DNA from: JAIPAN01 sp040403555
GTDB taxonomy: Bacteria; Bacteroidota; Bacteroidia; Sphingobacteriales; Sphingobacteriaceae
DNA: 64,000 nt
NCBI GenBank assembly: GCA_040403555.1
Contig: JBBAKN010000002.1
Location: 390,766-454,765 of the forward strand
Reading direction: 5' to 3'
Shown piece after piece: positions 9,676 through 18,152 of the stretch; positions within the stretch are counted from its first letter, which is position 1, and each line of letters opens with the position of its first letter. The notes below the pieces were generated by a model. It made no database searches, had not been told where the DNA came from, and was given only the letters and a program-made list of their open reading frames with translations. Made by a program: the position numbers and the translations under genes.

Positions 9676-10947
9676 CTACTCTGGTTTTGGGGTATTGGTA
9701 TTGGGCCTGCGTGGTGGGCGCCTGCGGTTGTTATTGATTCGCGGAGCAGCATCTGAAGCGGGCGTGTTAAGCGAAACACCTTCTTGTGGGACATTGCTAT
9801 TCGGATTTTTTGGACGGTTATTGCGTCGGTTTTTATTGTTACGGCCTTTATTCCGATTGTCTAAACGGGTTAAACTATCCTGCCCAACCACATTTTCGTA
9901 GTCAAAGGTTTTTACCGGTGTTTTCTCCGCCAACTCTACCGCACTGTCATTTAAATCGTCGGGCTTTTCGCCATTTTTATTCAATTCTTTTATTTCTCTT
10001 ACTCTAGCAGCGTGTAAAGGAATCCAATCTTCGTTATCGGGGTAGCTATACCACATCAATTTTTTAAAAATATCTGTTTTCTGAAGTCGAGCTAAACCCT
10101 TTCCGGTTTCTAGTTTATCTACATTGTTTGGAATGTCTTTTAAGGCATCCATATAAGTATCTAACTCGTAATTGAGGCAACATTTCAGTTTGCCACATTG
10201 TCCGGCTAATTTTAAGGTGTTTAGCGAAAGGTTTTGATACCGGGCTGCCGCAGTAGAAACTGTTTTAAAATCGGTAAGCCACGTAGAACAGCATAACTCC
10301 CGTCCGCAAGAGCCAATGCCACCCAATCGGCTAGCTTCTTGGCGCATACCTATTTGGCGCATTTCAATACGAACGCGGAATTTCTCGGCCATGCGTTTAA
10401 TCAACTCTCTAAAGTCAACACGCCCTTCGGCGGTATAATAAAACGTGGCTTTGGTTTTATCACCCTGATAATCTACATCGCTCAACTTCATGGCCAAGCC
10501 TAATTCTTTAGCCAATACACGGGCTTTGTGCATGGTTTCAAACTCGGCCTCTTTGGCCATTTTCCACTTTTCTACATCGGCTTCGGTAGCCTTGCGTATA
10601 ATTTTTTTTATTACCTCTTCAGTTTTCACATTGCGTTTTTTCAATTGCATGCGCACCAATTCGCCGGTAAGCGATACGTGACCTACATCAAAACCGCTAG
10701 AACCGGTTTCAACCGTTACCAATTCGCCAGGCTCTAAATAGAAGTTACCGGTATTTATAAAAAAATCTTTTCGTGAACCCTTAAACTTGATTTCGAGAAT
10801 ATCAAAGGGTTTATAATTGCTAGGCATGTCCATATGGGCAAGCCAATCATATACGTCTAATTTACTGCAACCATTGGTAAGACAAGCGCCATTACTTTTA
10901 CAGCCGGCTGGGGCACAGCCTCCAGAAGAACAACTTCCACATCCCAT
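9676..10947 (-). CDS. ricT: PSP1-domain protein, RicT (YaaT) family
   Basis: In Bacillus, RicT (YaaT) works with RicA and RicF in an Fe-S-containing complex that affects RNA processing. In Bacteroidota its role is not established. The 423-residue protein has a Cys-rich N-terminus (GCGSCSSGGCAPAGC), then the PSP1 core with GSCGRELCCSTWL and GQCGKLKCCLNYE (about residues 212-265). The C-terminal 70 residues are a basic Asn/Arg/Pro-rich tail (NKGRNNKNRRNNRPKNP) likely to bind RNA. It sits between holB (2 bases upstream) and gldH (4 bases downstream). The tail and the N-terminal Cys cluster are additions to the PSP1 core. Confidence 0.9.
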   Translation of the reverse strand: MGCGSCSSGGCAPAGCKSNGACLTNGCSKLDVYDWLAHMDMPSNYKPFDILEIKFKGSRKDFFINTGNFYLEPGELVTVETGSSGFDVGHVSLTGELVRMQLKKRNVKTEEVIKKIIRKATEADVEKWKMAKEAEFETMHKARVLAKELGLAMKLSDVDYQGDKTKATFYYTAEGRVDFRELIKRMAEKFRVRIEMRQIGMRQEASRLGGIGSCGRELCCSTWLTDFKTVSTAAARYQNLSLNTLKLAGQCGKLKCCLNYELDTYMDALKDIPNNVDKLETGKGLARLQKTDIFKKLMWYSYPDNEDWIPLHAARVREIKELNKNGEKPDDLNDSAVELAEKTPVKTFDYENVVGQDSLTRLDNRNKGRNNKNRRNNRPKNPNSNVPQEGVSLNTPASDAAPRINNNRRRPPRRPNTNTPKPE

Positions 10948-10949
10948 AA

Positions 10950-12095
10950 TTAAATCCCTATATATTGAATCCCCTCGGGGAGTGTATTAAACCTTAATAT
11001 CTTAACGAATTGTAAAGATACATCTAAAAATAAAATTTTGGGGTTTGCATTCCGCGAAAGATGGTAATGTGCTTTTTCTAATTCAGCAATAATGGCTTCT
11101 GCTTTAGCTAAACTCAATGCTTTTTCAGAGAAATTAACCGCCACCAAAAATTCGTTTTCAGGCAAACGGATGAGTTCTTTAGCACCAGAAAGGTAAACCA
11201 TACATTCACGTAAAAAATGAATACCATAGCGCAAAAATGCTTTTTGGTTCTCCCTACCCGATTTAGAAATTTGTTCTACAAAGTCTAATATGCTGGGACC
11301 TTTGTCGCCAAACGTCATGCGTAACCAGTCGGTAAAGAGTGCAAAATTGTCGCTCTCTACCTCATTTACCAAATCTAGGGCTACTTGTACATTCCCCTCA
11401 CTTAAAAAAGCCAATTGCTTGGCCCGTTCGGGCGCCACAGAAAGACTCAATAAATGGCGCTCCACCTCGGTATCGCTAAGGACAGGCACTTTAACCAATT
11501 GCGTTCGCGATAAAATGGTTGTTAATATATGTTCCTGCTGCTCGGCCACCAAAATAAATAGGGTTTTCTGTGGGGGTTCCTCCATAAGCTTTAAGAGGGT
11601 ATTTCCCGCTTTATCTAAATACTCGGGCAACCACATAATTAAAACTTTATACTCGGCTTCAAAAGGTTTTAAACTGAGTTTTTGGATAATTTGGTGGCAC
11701 TCTGCAATATTAATATTGGCTTGCTTATTTTCAGCATCTAAGCTGTTTCGCCAAGCATCTAAACCTAAATAGGGGTTGCCCAGAAAAGCCTCACGCCACT
11801 CCGAAATAAAGAGTTGTGCGGTGTCTTCTTTGTGCTTAGCAAAGAAAGGATACGAAAAATGTAGATCGGGATGAATGAGTTTTTCGTACTTACGGCAAGA
11901 GCTGCATTCGGCGCAACTATCGTGGCTGCTTCTGTTTTCGCAAGAAATATATTGCGCATAGGCAACCGCCAAGGCTAAGCTTCCCGAACCTTCGGGCCCC
12001 AAAAATAATTGCGCATGGCTCACCCTGCCCAATTGAACGCTTTCTATGAGGTGTTTTTTAAGTTCTTCTTGACCGATAATGGCACGAAACTGCAT
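10950..12095 (-). CDS. holB: DNA polymerase III clamp-loader subunit delta'
   Basis: Delta' is part of the replication clamp loader. The 381-residue protein begins MQFRAIIGQEELKKHL. Its P-loop is degenerate (GPEGSGSL, no lysine), as expected for the non-hydrolysing delta' subunit. Four cysteines in CAECSSC and nearby (about residues 53-68) form the zinc module, and the helix with LLKLMEEPP and SRTQLV (sensor region) is present. I chose 12095 because the reading from 12155 adds 20 residues not seen in the family. A TATTTTG -7-like box (12100-12106) ends four bases before this ATG. It heads the holB-ricT-gldH operon and is divergent from ruvX. Confidence 0.9.
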   Translation of the reverse strand: MQFRAIIGQEELKKHLIESVQLGRVSHAQLFLGPEGSGSLALAVAYAQYISCENRSSHDSCAECSSCRKYEKLIHPDLHFSYPFFAKHKEDTAQLFISEWREAFLGNPYLGLDAWRNSLDAENKQANINIAECHQIIQKLSLKPFEAEYKVLIMWLPEYLDKAGNTLLKLMEEPPQKTLFILVAEQQEHILTTILSRTQLVKVPVLSDTEVERHLLSLSVAPERAKQLAFLSEGNVQVALDLVNEVESDNFALFTDWLRMTFGDKGPSILDFVEQISKSGRENQKAFLRYGIHFLRECMVYLSGAKELIRLPENEFLVAVNFSEKALSLAKAEAIIAELEKAHYHLSRNANPKILFLDVSLQFVKILRFNTLPEGIQYIGI

Positions 12096-12148
12096 GGTGC
12101 AAAATACCAAAAATTTCGGCTTCTCATACATAATCGTAACCTTTGTGC
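12096..12148. promoter_or_regulatory. Divergent promoter region between holB and ruvX
   Basis: Within 53 bases there are two opposed -7-like boxes: TATTTTG on the minus strand (12100-12106, four bases from the holB ATG) and TAACCTTTG on the plus strand (12137-12145, three bases from the ruvX ATG; one base longer than the consensus). Both predict transcription starting at or very near the start codon. Confidence 0.45.
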
Positions 12149-12571
12149 ATGTCACGCATTATGGCTTTTGATTATGGTACCAAGCGAATTGGTATAGCGG
12201 TTACCGATCCCTTGCAATTAATTGCTACCGGATTAGATACCGTGCACCCGCAAGATATTCTAGCTTATTTAAGCAAGTACCTGCAAACCGAAGCTGTTGA
12301 ATGCTTTGTGGTAGGTGAGCCAAAGCGTATGGATGGCTCGGCCTCTCAAGTAGAGCCACACATCAAGGGCTTTATCAATTTGCTAAAGAAAAACTTTCCC
12401 AACATTCCAGCCGAACGTATGGACGAACGTTTTACCTCTAAAATGGCAAGCGCTTCCATTGCGCAAAGCGGCTTAAACAAACAAGATCGCCAAAACAAAG
12501 AGCGGGTAGATATTGTTTCGGCCACAATCATCTTGCAATCATACTTAGAGAAAAAAGCCCAAGGCTTTTAA
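12149..12571 (+). CDS. ruvX: Putative Holliday junction resolvase / pre-16S rRNA nuclease YqgF
   Basis: An RNase H-fold nuclease. E. coli YqgF trims the 5' end of 16S rRNA, and family members can also resolve Holliday junctions. The 140-residue protein starts MSRIMAFDYGTKRIGIAVTDP, with the first catalytic Asp in FDYG (Asp8); VVGEPKRMDGS, DERFTS and KERVDIVSATIIL follow at the usual places. The ATG at 12149 is chosen over the TTG at 12143, which lies in the -7-like box. A small hairpin at the very end of the gene may end transcription. Confidence 0.92.
   Translation: MSRIMAFDYGTKRIGIAVTDPLQLIATGLDTVHPQDILAYLSKYLQTEAVECFVVGEPKRMDGSASQVEPHIKGFINLLKKNFPNIPAERMDERFTSKMASASIAQSGLNKQDRQNKERVDIVSATIILQSYLEKKAQGF
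12553..12569 (+). terminator. Weak hairpin at the end of ruvX
   Basis: AAAAGCC-CAA-GGCTTTT overlaps the last codons of ruvX. The T run is only four bases, so this may be a weak terminator or chance. Confidence 0.3.
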
Positions 12572-12594
12572 AAAAGCACTTTTTTCAAAATCCG

Positions 12595-12602
12595 TACCTT
12601 TG
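12595..12602 (+). promoter_or_regulatory. -7 box of the O-methyltransferase gene
   Basis: An exact Bacteroidota -7 box, TACCTTTG, ends four bases before the ATG at 12607. This places the transcription start at or next to the start codon. Confidence 0.6.
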
Positions 12603-12606
12603 TAGC

Positions 12607-13245
12607 ATGGATATTATTTCTGCAGCCCTACAATCTTATTTAGAGAAGTTGAGTACTCCCGAAAGTGCACTGCTTCAAAAGATTAATAGAGAAACCCATC
12701 TGCAAGTATTAATGCCCCGTATGTTATCTGGCCACTACCAAGGTAGGGCATTAAGCCTGTTAAGCAAACTGCTAAAACCACAATGCATACTAGAAATTGG
12801 CACCTTTACGGGTTATGCTACCCTTTGCTTGGCCGAAGGATTAGCTGCCGATGGTGAATTACATACCGTAGATTGCAACCTAGAATTAGAAGATCGGGTA
12901 CGTGGATACTTTAACGAATCGGAGTGGGCCAAACAGATTTTTTATCACCTAGCCAAAGCCGAGGAGTTTTTATCTGGGTGGACCAAACCCATTGACTTGG
13001 TTTTTATTGATGCGGATAAAAAGAATAATGCCCTGTATTACGACTTAATCTTTGACTTTGTAAAACCCGGCGGTATTATTTTAATTGATAATGTGCTGTG
13101 GAGTGGCAAGGTGTTAAACCAAGATAAGTTAGATAAAGATACCAGCGATATTGTAGCTCTCAACGAAAAAATTGCCGCCGATAACCGGGTAGAACCTTTT
13201 TTATTGCCCATTAGAGATGGTCTTTGGGTAATTAGAAAAAAATAA
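12607..13245 (+). CDS. SAM-dependent O-methyltransferase (family 3)
   Basis: A class I methyltransferase of the caffeoyl-CoA/catechol O-methyltransferase type (PF01596), also related to the tRNA hydroxyuridine methyltransferase TrmR. The 212-residue protein has motif I ILEIGTFTGYATLCLAEGL (about 60-78), motif with the acidic residue HTVDCN, and metal-binding residues in VFIDADKKN (about 130-138) and LIDNVLW (about 158-164). It has no signal peptide, so it is cytoplasmic. Either small-molecule or tRNA methylation is possible. The next gene starts five bases later, so the two may be co-transcribed. Confidence 0.88.
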   Translation: MDIISAALQSYLEKLSTPESALLQKINRETHLQVLMPRMLSGHYQGRALSLLSKLLKPQCILEIGTFTGYATLCLAEGLAADGELHTVDCNLELEDRVRGYFNESEWAKQIFYHLAKAEEFLSGWTKPIDLVFIDADKKNNALYYDLIFDFVKPGGIILIDNVLWSGKVLNQDKLDKDTSDIVALNEKIAADNRVEPFLLPIRDGLWVIRKK

Positions 13246-13250
13246 GCATC

Positions 13251-13934
13251 ATGAAAAAAATAGTGTTTTTGCTCATACTTATTTTAGTCCAAATCCGCGG
13301 ATTTGGCCAAACAGCGGCTAGCGTTTATGTAGAACGCTTTAAAAGTGTGGCTATCGAAAAAATGAACCAAACAGGTGTGCCAGCCAGTGTTATTTTAGCT
13401 GTTGCCATGCACGAGTCGGGCAGCGGAACGAGTAAAATTGCCCGTCACCTTAACAATCACTTTGGCATTAAGGGTAAAAATCGGGTAAAAAGCATTAAAT
13501 CTGCTTACAAAAGCTACGATTCGGTAGAAGATTCGTATGCCGATTTTATTGCTACGCTAAAAAAACATCCTTCATTTGCAAAACTATTCAAACAATATAG
13601 CTCCGATGATTATAAGAATTGGGTACGGGGCATTCAACGGGGAGGCTATGCCCATAGCAATACCTGGGGCACCCAAGTACTGGGTTTTATCAAACAATAT
13701 AAATTAGATCAGTTTGATAGCCGCCCACCGCAGTTCATTCCCGAAATGCTGGTAGATACTGTGGCAAAACCTATAACTGGAGTGACTACGCCTATTCATC
13801 ATTGCTATACTGTAAAAAAAGGCGACACACTTTCGGGCATTGCCAAGCGATTCGGAACAAGCGTATCGGCCATGATGAGAAAAAATAAACTGAAAACCTC
13901 CCGCTTGCATTTGGGACAACAAATAATTTATTAG
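13251..13934 (+). CDS. Secreted glucosaminidase-domain protein with C-terminal LysM
   Basis: A probable peptidoglycan hydrolase of the Flg_new/glucosaminidase family (PF01832). A signal peptide (residues 1-20, ending GFGQ) is followed by the glucosaminidase domain (about 24-155). This has the catalytic Glu in AMHESGSG and the NNHFGIKG motif. One LysM repeat at the end (CYTVKKGDTLSGIAKRFGTS) binds glycan. The 227-residue protein is the first of a tandem pair; the stop is followed by ATG of the paralogue after one base. This copy is periplasmic or secreted, whereas the next is a lipoprotein. Confidence 0.9.
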   Translation: MKKIVFLLILILVQIRGFGQTAASVYVERFKSVAIEKMNQTGVPASVILAVAMHESGSGTSKIARHLNNHFGIKGKNRVKSIKSAYKSYDSVEDSYADFIATLKKHPSFAKLFKQYSSDDYKNWVRGIQRGGYAHSNTWGTQVLGFIKQYKLDQFDSRPPQFIPEMLVDTVAKPITGVTTPIHHCYTVKKGDTLSGIAKRFGTSVSAMMRKNKLKTSRLHLGQQIIY

Positions 13935-13935
13935 C

Positions 13936-14733
13936 ATGAATAAAATTGGGATAATGTGCCTAGTATTTTCGCTCTTTGGAACCTCTTGCGGCATACGTAC
14001 TTTTTTTAAACCCGATGCCCCGGTCACAAAAGCCATAGTTAATAAACCAGGAGCGGGCAATAGCTCTGCCGAGGCCTATATTGAGCAGTTTAAAAATATT
14101 GCCATTCAAGAAATGAATGCGAACGGCATTCCGGCTAGCATTACGTTGGCACAGGGCTTACTAGAAAGTGGGAATGGAAAGAGCGACTTAGCCGTACAAG
14201 CCAATAACCATTTTGGTATTAAATGTGCCGGAGATTGGACCGGGAAAACCATATTGAAAAACGACGATACCGAAAATGAATGTTTTCGGGTATATAAAAC
14301 CCCTGAAGATTCGTATAAAGATCATTCCGAATTTTTGAAACGGAAGCGCTATGCCGCCCTTTTTCAATTGGATAAAAACGATTATAAATCGTGGGCTAAG
14401 GGACTAAAAGAAGCGGGCTACGCCACCAACCCCCAATACCCCGACTTGCTCATTGGCTTAATTGAACGTTATCAATTGAACCAATTTGATGTGGGCGAAA
14501 AAGCTGGAGAAAAAATGGCTAGAGAAAGCAAAGTGGAGGCAGAAATTAAAAGCAACAACGCAGTAGCACCCAATACCGAAGCCATAAAAATGGTGATTTA
14601 CGAAGTAAAAGCCAACGATTCACTTGCGGGCATTGCCCAGCGTTTCAAGGTATCGGTAGAAAAGCTTAAACAAGCAAATGGCCTATCCGGCGAAACCATT
14701 AACCTAGGTCAATTATTGGTAATTACCAATTAA
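13936..14733 (+). CDS. Lipoprotein glucosaminidase with C-terminal LysM
   Basis: A paralogue of the preceding gene. The N-terminus is a lipoprotein signal (FGTSC, Cys18), so it is membrane anchored. The glucosaminidase domain spans about residues 45-180 with GLLESGNGKSDLA and NNHFGIKC. A linker rich in Ala/Glu/Lys leads to a LysM repeat (YEVKANDSLAGIAQRFKVS, about 218-265). The two genes are one base apart and must share a transcript. The different anchoring and conserved core suggest duplication followed by division of labour in cell-wall remodelling; this is inference. Confidence 0.9.
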   Translation: MNKIGIMCLVFSLFGTSCGIRTFFKPDAPVTKAIVNKPGAGNSSAEAYIEQFKNIAIQEMNANGIPASITLAQGLLESGNGKSDLAVQANNHFGIKCAGDWTGKTILKNDDTENECFRVYKTPEDSYKDHSEFLKRKRYAALFQLDKNDYKSWAKGLKEAGYATNPQYPDLLIGLIERYQLNQFDVGEKAGEKMARESKVEAEIKSNNAVAPNTEAIKMVIYEVKANDSLAGIAQRFKVSVEKLKQANGLSGETINLGQLLVITN

Positions 14734-14794
14734 AGAGTGTTAAGGTGTGTTAAAATAGCATAACCCCTCTAAAATTTAGTGTAGTTTTAACCCT

Positions 14795-15538
14795 GTGAAA
14801 AAAACCATATTCTTTTTTCTACTTTGCCTAAGCAGCTACAGCTTTGCTCAAGAGCGTATGGTGCAGGGTGTGGTTTTTGACAAGGATATAAAAATTCGAC
14901 TTGCTCGGGTATTTATACTAAACACGCAAACAAAAAGTGGGGTATACAATAACTCTAAAGGAGAGTTTAAACTTACGGCCAAAACAAGCGATGAATTGGT
15001 AGCCCAATTAGAAGGCTTTCGCTCGGATACGATTAGGGTTTCGGGTACAGGAGATATTGTTTTTTATCTCAGAAGAAATAGTATTCGACTACAAGAGGTG
15101 GTGATTAAAGATTCGCTAAAAACACCTTCTAAACGGCTACAAGAAATTCAGGAAGAGTACAAAGATATTTACCGCATTGGGAACAGCTCCGACCTGCTAC
15201 ACACCGGTGGTGGCCAAGGCTTAGGTGGCGTAGGCTTAAGCATTGATGCCTTGTACAGTTTATTTAGTCGGCAGGGTAAAAATGCCCGAAACCTCCAAAA
15301 AACCATCGATCGTGATTTTAAAGATTTAGTAATAGACTATAGATACACTCCGGCACTGATACAGCAAGTTATCGGATTAACCGGTGCCAAAGCCAAAGAT
15401 TTTATGCAACAATATCGTCCGGCTTACTCCTTTGTGTTAGAGGCAAACGATTACGATATGATACGCTTTATCCAAGAAGCCTATCGCCGCTACCGACAAA
15501 ACCCTGCGGCTTATCGCCTGCCCCCACTAAAAAACTAG
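14795..15538 (+). CDS. Secreted carboxypeptidase-like regulatory domain protein
   Basis: Function unknown. The protein uses a GTG start (GTG-AAA-AAA-ACC) that gives a normal signal peptide (SYSFAQ, about 1-18). A beta-sandwich of the CarboxypepD_reg-like type (PF13715) follows (about 22-105: VQGVVFDKD, GEFKLTAKT). The second half has a Gly-rich stretch (TGGGQGLGGVGLS) and a helical region rich in Arg/Tyr. It resembles the protein at 24081-24722 in overall design. The stop codon shares a CTAG tetranucleotide with the stop of the convergent gene at 15535. Confidence 0.8.
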   Translation: MKKTIFFFLLCLSSYSFAQERMVQGVVFDKDIKIRLARVFILNTQTKSGVYNNSKGEFKLTAKTSDELVAQLEGFRSDTIRVSGTGDIVFYLRRNSIRLQEVVIKDSLKTPSKRLQEIQEEYKDIYRIGNSSDLLHTGGGQGLGGVGLSIDALYSLFSRQGKNARNLQKTIDRDFKDLVIDYRYTPALIQQVIGLTGAKAKDFMQQYRPAYSFVLEANDYDMIRFIQEAYRRYRQNPAAYRLPPLKN

Positions 15539-17973
15539 CGACTTCTTTTTCTCAAATTTAAGTAATCGATATAATACAACAACTTTAACGAAACGGTGTT
15601 GTTTTGTGGCGATTTGAGCGTATTGTTAAAGTTTGTTCCATAACCTGGCTTGGCCATATTTTCGAACGTTTGTGCTGCGTTTTTCCACGTTACACTAAAC
15701 TCACTGCCCAGCGAAAACTGCCACGTATACACCATATCTATGTTAAACGTATTGTAATTTACATCAGCAGTTGGGCTCAATACGTAGGAGTTGGGAGTTT
15801 GTAATCTACCCTCATTGGTAAGTGCATAGGCCTGCTTGTTGCGTCTTTCTGACCAATAATGACGGGCTCTAAATTGAATACCCATTTTATTACTAAATGA
15901 ATATTTGCCGTCAATAGAACTTTCAACGGTTCGGCGATCGTAACGAGAAAAAATAATTTCATCACTTGCCGAAACATAATCTAAATAACTGGTGTAATTA
16001 AATTGGGGTTCCACATTTAAATCTACACCCAAAGCCAATTTATCATTTACTCGATAATTTTGATAAAAACCGTATCCATAACCCTTACCAGCAAATAATT
16101 CCTGAGAACGGTAAGTCAAATAACCGCCGAAGTGGTATTTTTTAGAACGATTGGAGTTAACACGAAAACTGAAACCTTGGTTTGCGCCGGTTTTAAATAC
16201 CTCACCTATGGTACGGGGTTCGTAAAAATCATTTCCATCCAATTGGTAATCTATATGAATATTGGCTGACCAGAAATTTTTGAACTGCATCCAACTACCC
16301 ATATTTATACCTGAAGCCTGGTAAGCACTCGGTCTAAAACGGTCGATGTAGGTGTAATTAAACCAACTTTGCGATTTATTAAACCATTTAGACGGCTTAT
16401 AAACATTGTAAGATAAATTTATGCCACTCTCCACATTATTGTTGTTAAAAAGAATGCCCATGTCATTGGGGTCGTACTTATCGTCTTTAGCAGATTGATA
16501 TAAACTCCAAGTAAAATTTCCACTTTTCTTACCAAAAATTAGATCATAAGTATAGCCAGTGTTAGCTGCATGGTTTAGGCCAGCACTTAGGTTACTCATT
16601 CTACCCATAGTGCTCACAAAATAGTTGTTTTTTTTATCGTTTAATGTAAACATAAAGGCACTCACATTCGCATCATCTGCACTGCCTTCTCTAGTTACAT
16701 TGGTATTTATAAAACTAACCGAAGAATTGTTTTTTAGCGTTTGATCGAACACCAAAATATTGTAATTGCTAAGCGGTTGCGTTTCAATAAAACGGCGTTC
16801 GCCTAAATTGTTTTCTACAATAGCTTCCATTTTCTTGGTAACCGCATTAAAAAAACCAATACCTAAGCCCTGAGCCGTTCTGCCGGAAATTTTGGTGGCG
16901 TTCAGCAAACGGCTCTCCGATGGATTTTCTACTACATATTCGTTTGCTTGGAGCTGATTTTGCACTTCGTAAAAGTTAATGGGTCGAGCACCCACACGTC
17001 TCGAATAAAACAAATCGCCCTTACTAAACAACTCGGTGCCCTCGGTAAAAAACGATCTGTTTTCATCAAACTTAACCTCAAATGGGCTCAAGTTCAACAC
17101 CTGGTTGTCTGAACGCACTTGTCCAAAATCGGGTACCAGCGTCATATCGAGTGTGAAACTTTGGTTAATGCCATATTTTACATCCATACCCCCATTAAAC
17201 GAACTTGTTGTGCTCGGAATACCCAGACCTTGCGATGGGTAATGATTTACATACGAGGAGACATATGGAGAAAAGGATAGGCGCAGCGGTGCTTTAATAT
17301 TTTGTAAATTTTCCAATTCACCCTCTTGGTTAACAAATCCATTTACTGCTGGGTTTAGTGGGTTCCAAAACAATTGCTGATTGGCTTTTTGGCGTTGACG
17401 GGAGAAATTAATCCCCCAATTTTGTATCGTATTACTCGAAAATCGCAGCGCCGAATAGGGTATTTTAAACTCCGCAGACCAGCCTTGAGCGTCGGCGCTT
17501 ACCGCACTTTCCCAAACAGCATTCCAGTTTTCATCTTCATTATCGGTAGAGTATTTAGCATCAAACTGCGAACCTGCAGAAGTTACATAAAAACCATTGG
17601 CATTAATTTTATCAAAATAGGTATCAAAAACCACCCCAATATAATCGGCATTCCCCACTTGGTCGCGGGCGGCAAACTCGTGCGCAATGCTATCAACATT
17701 ACTTTCATACATTCTGGCGGCCACGTAAATGGCCACATCATCATACAGTATACGTATTTCTGTACGCTGTTTTTCTGCTTCTTTACGCCCAGGATTGGGT
17801 TTCAACTCTACAAAATCGGAAAAAATGGGAGCGTTTTTCCAAACCACATCGTTAAGTTGCCCATCTATTTTAGGAGCCTTGTCTACCCGAGTAGCCGTCA
17901 TTTTTTTGGGCACTTGGCCGAAAAGGGATGTACAACAACAAATAAATAGTAGTGTATAAAAGCCTTTTTTCAT
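15535..17973 (-). CDS. DUF5916 outer-membrane protein with CBM9-like domain
   Basis: An 812-residue protein of the DUF5916 family. The signal peptide is residues 1-19 (LFGQ). Next comes a CBM9-like carbohydrate-binding fold (about 25-220: KIDGQLNDVVWKNAP, FKIPYSALRFS). The rest is beta-barrel-like, with alternating aromatic strands (WFNYTYIDRFRP, FSLGSEFSVTWKN) and NRSFFTEG, typical of the family. It probably sits in the outer membrane; no substrate is known. The terminus is a polar LRKRSR rather than the usual aromatic residue. The stop overlaps the convergent gene by four bases. Confidence 0.85.
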   Translation of the reverse strand: MKKGFYTLLFICCCTSLFGQVPKKMTATRVDKAPKIDGQLNDVVWKNAPIFSDFVELKPNPGRKEAEKQRTEIRILYDDVAIYVAARMYESNVDSIAHEFAARDQVGNADYIGVVFDTYFDKINANGFYVTSAGSQFDAKYSTDNEDENWNAVWESAVSADAQGWSAEFKIPYSALRFSSNTIQNWGINFSRQRQKANQQLFWNPLNPAVNGFVNQEGELENLQNIKAPLRLSFSPYVSSYVNHYPSQGLGIPSTTSSFNGGMDVKYGINQSFTLDMTLVPDFGQVRSDNQVLNLSPFEVKFDENRSFFTEGTELFSKGDLFYSRRVGARPINFYEVQNQLQANEYVVENPSESRLLNATKISGRTAQGLGIGFFNAVTKKMEAIVENNLGERRFIETQPLSNYNILVFDQTLKNNSSVSFINTNVTREGSADDANVSAFMFTLNDKKNNYFVSTMGRMSNLSAGLNHAANTGYTYDLIFGKKSGNFTWSLYQSAKDDKYDPNDMGILFNNNNVESGINLSYNVYKPSKWFNKSQSWFNYTYIDRFRPSAYQASGINMGSWMQFKNFWSANIHIDYQLDGNDFYEPRTIGEVFKTGANQGFSFRVNSNRSKKYHFGGYLTYRSQELFAGKGYGYGFYQNYRVNDKLALGVDLNVEPQFNYTSYLDYVSASDEIIFSRYDRRTVESSIDGKYSFSNKMGIQFRARHYWSERRNKQAYALTNEGRLQTPNSYVLSPTADVNYNTFNIDMVYTWQFSLGSEFSVTWKNAAQTFENMAKPGYGTNFNNTLKSPQNNTVSLKLLYYIDYLNLRKRSR

Positions 17974-18108
17974 AAAATAGAATTAGATGTTAGCATTAGT
18001 ATGACTCAACAAGCAGCGAAAGGTTGCAGCAGATTGAAACATTATTTTTGATAGCAACGGAAATCAGCACCGAATTGGTTTAATACCTTTAAATTGTATC
18101 AAAATTGA

Positions 18109-18116
18109 TACCTTTG
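18109..18116 (+). promoter_or_regulatory. -7 box of ffh
   Basis: An exact TACCTTTG, 36 bases before the ffh ATG at 18153. It is in a gene-free gap of 179 bases and points toward ffh. Confidence 0.6.
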
Positions 18117-18152
18117 TATGCATGTTAACTGCAATTAAACGTTCATAAAACC

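Noticed and set aside
9695..10007. Plus-strand open frames rich in Arg/Leu opposite ricT
   Set aside because: They are mirror frames of the Asn/Arg/Pro-rich tail of ricT, with no promoter or family match.
10950..12095. Missing Walker A lysine in HolB as a sign of a broken gene
   Set aside because: Delta' subunits commonly lack a working ATP site, and the rest of the protein is intact.
12570..12586. A-run/T-run after ruvX as a hairpin terminator
   Set aside because: The loop would be only two bases; the nearby AAAAGCC-CAA-GGCTTTT is a better though weak candidate.
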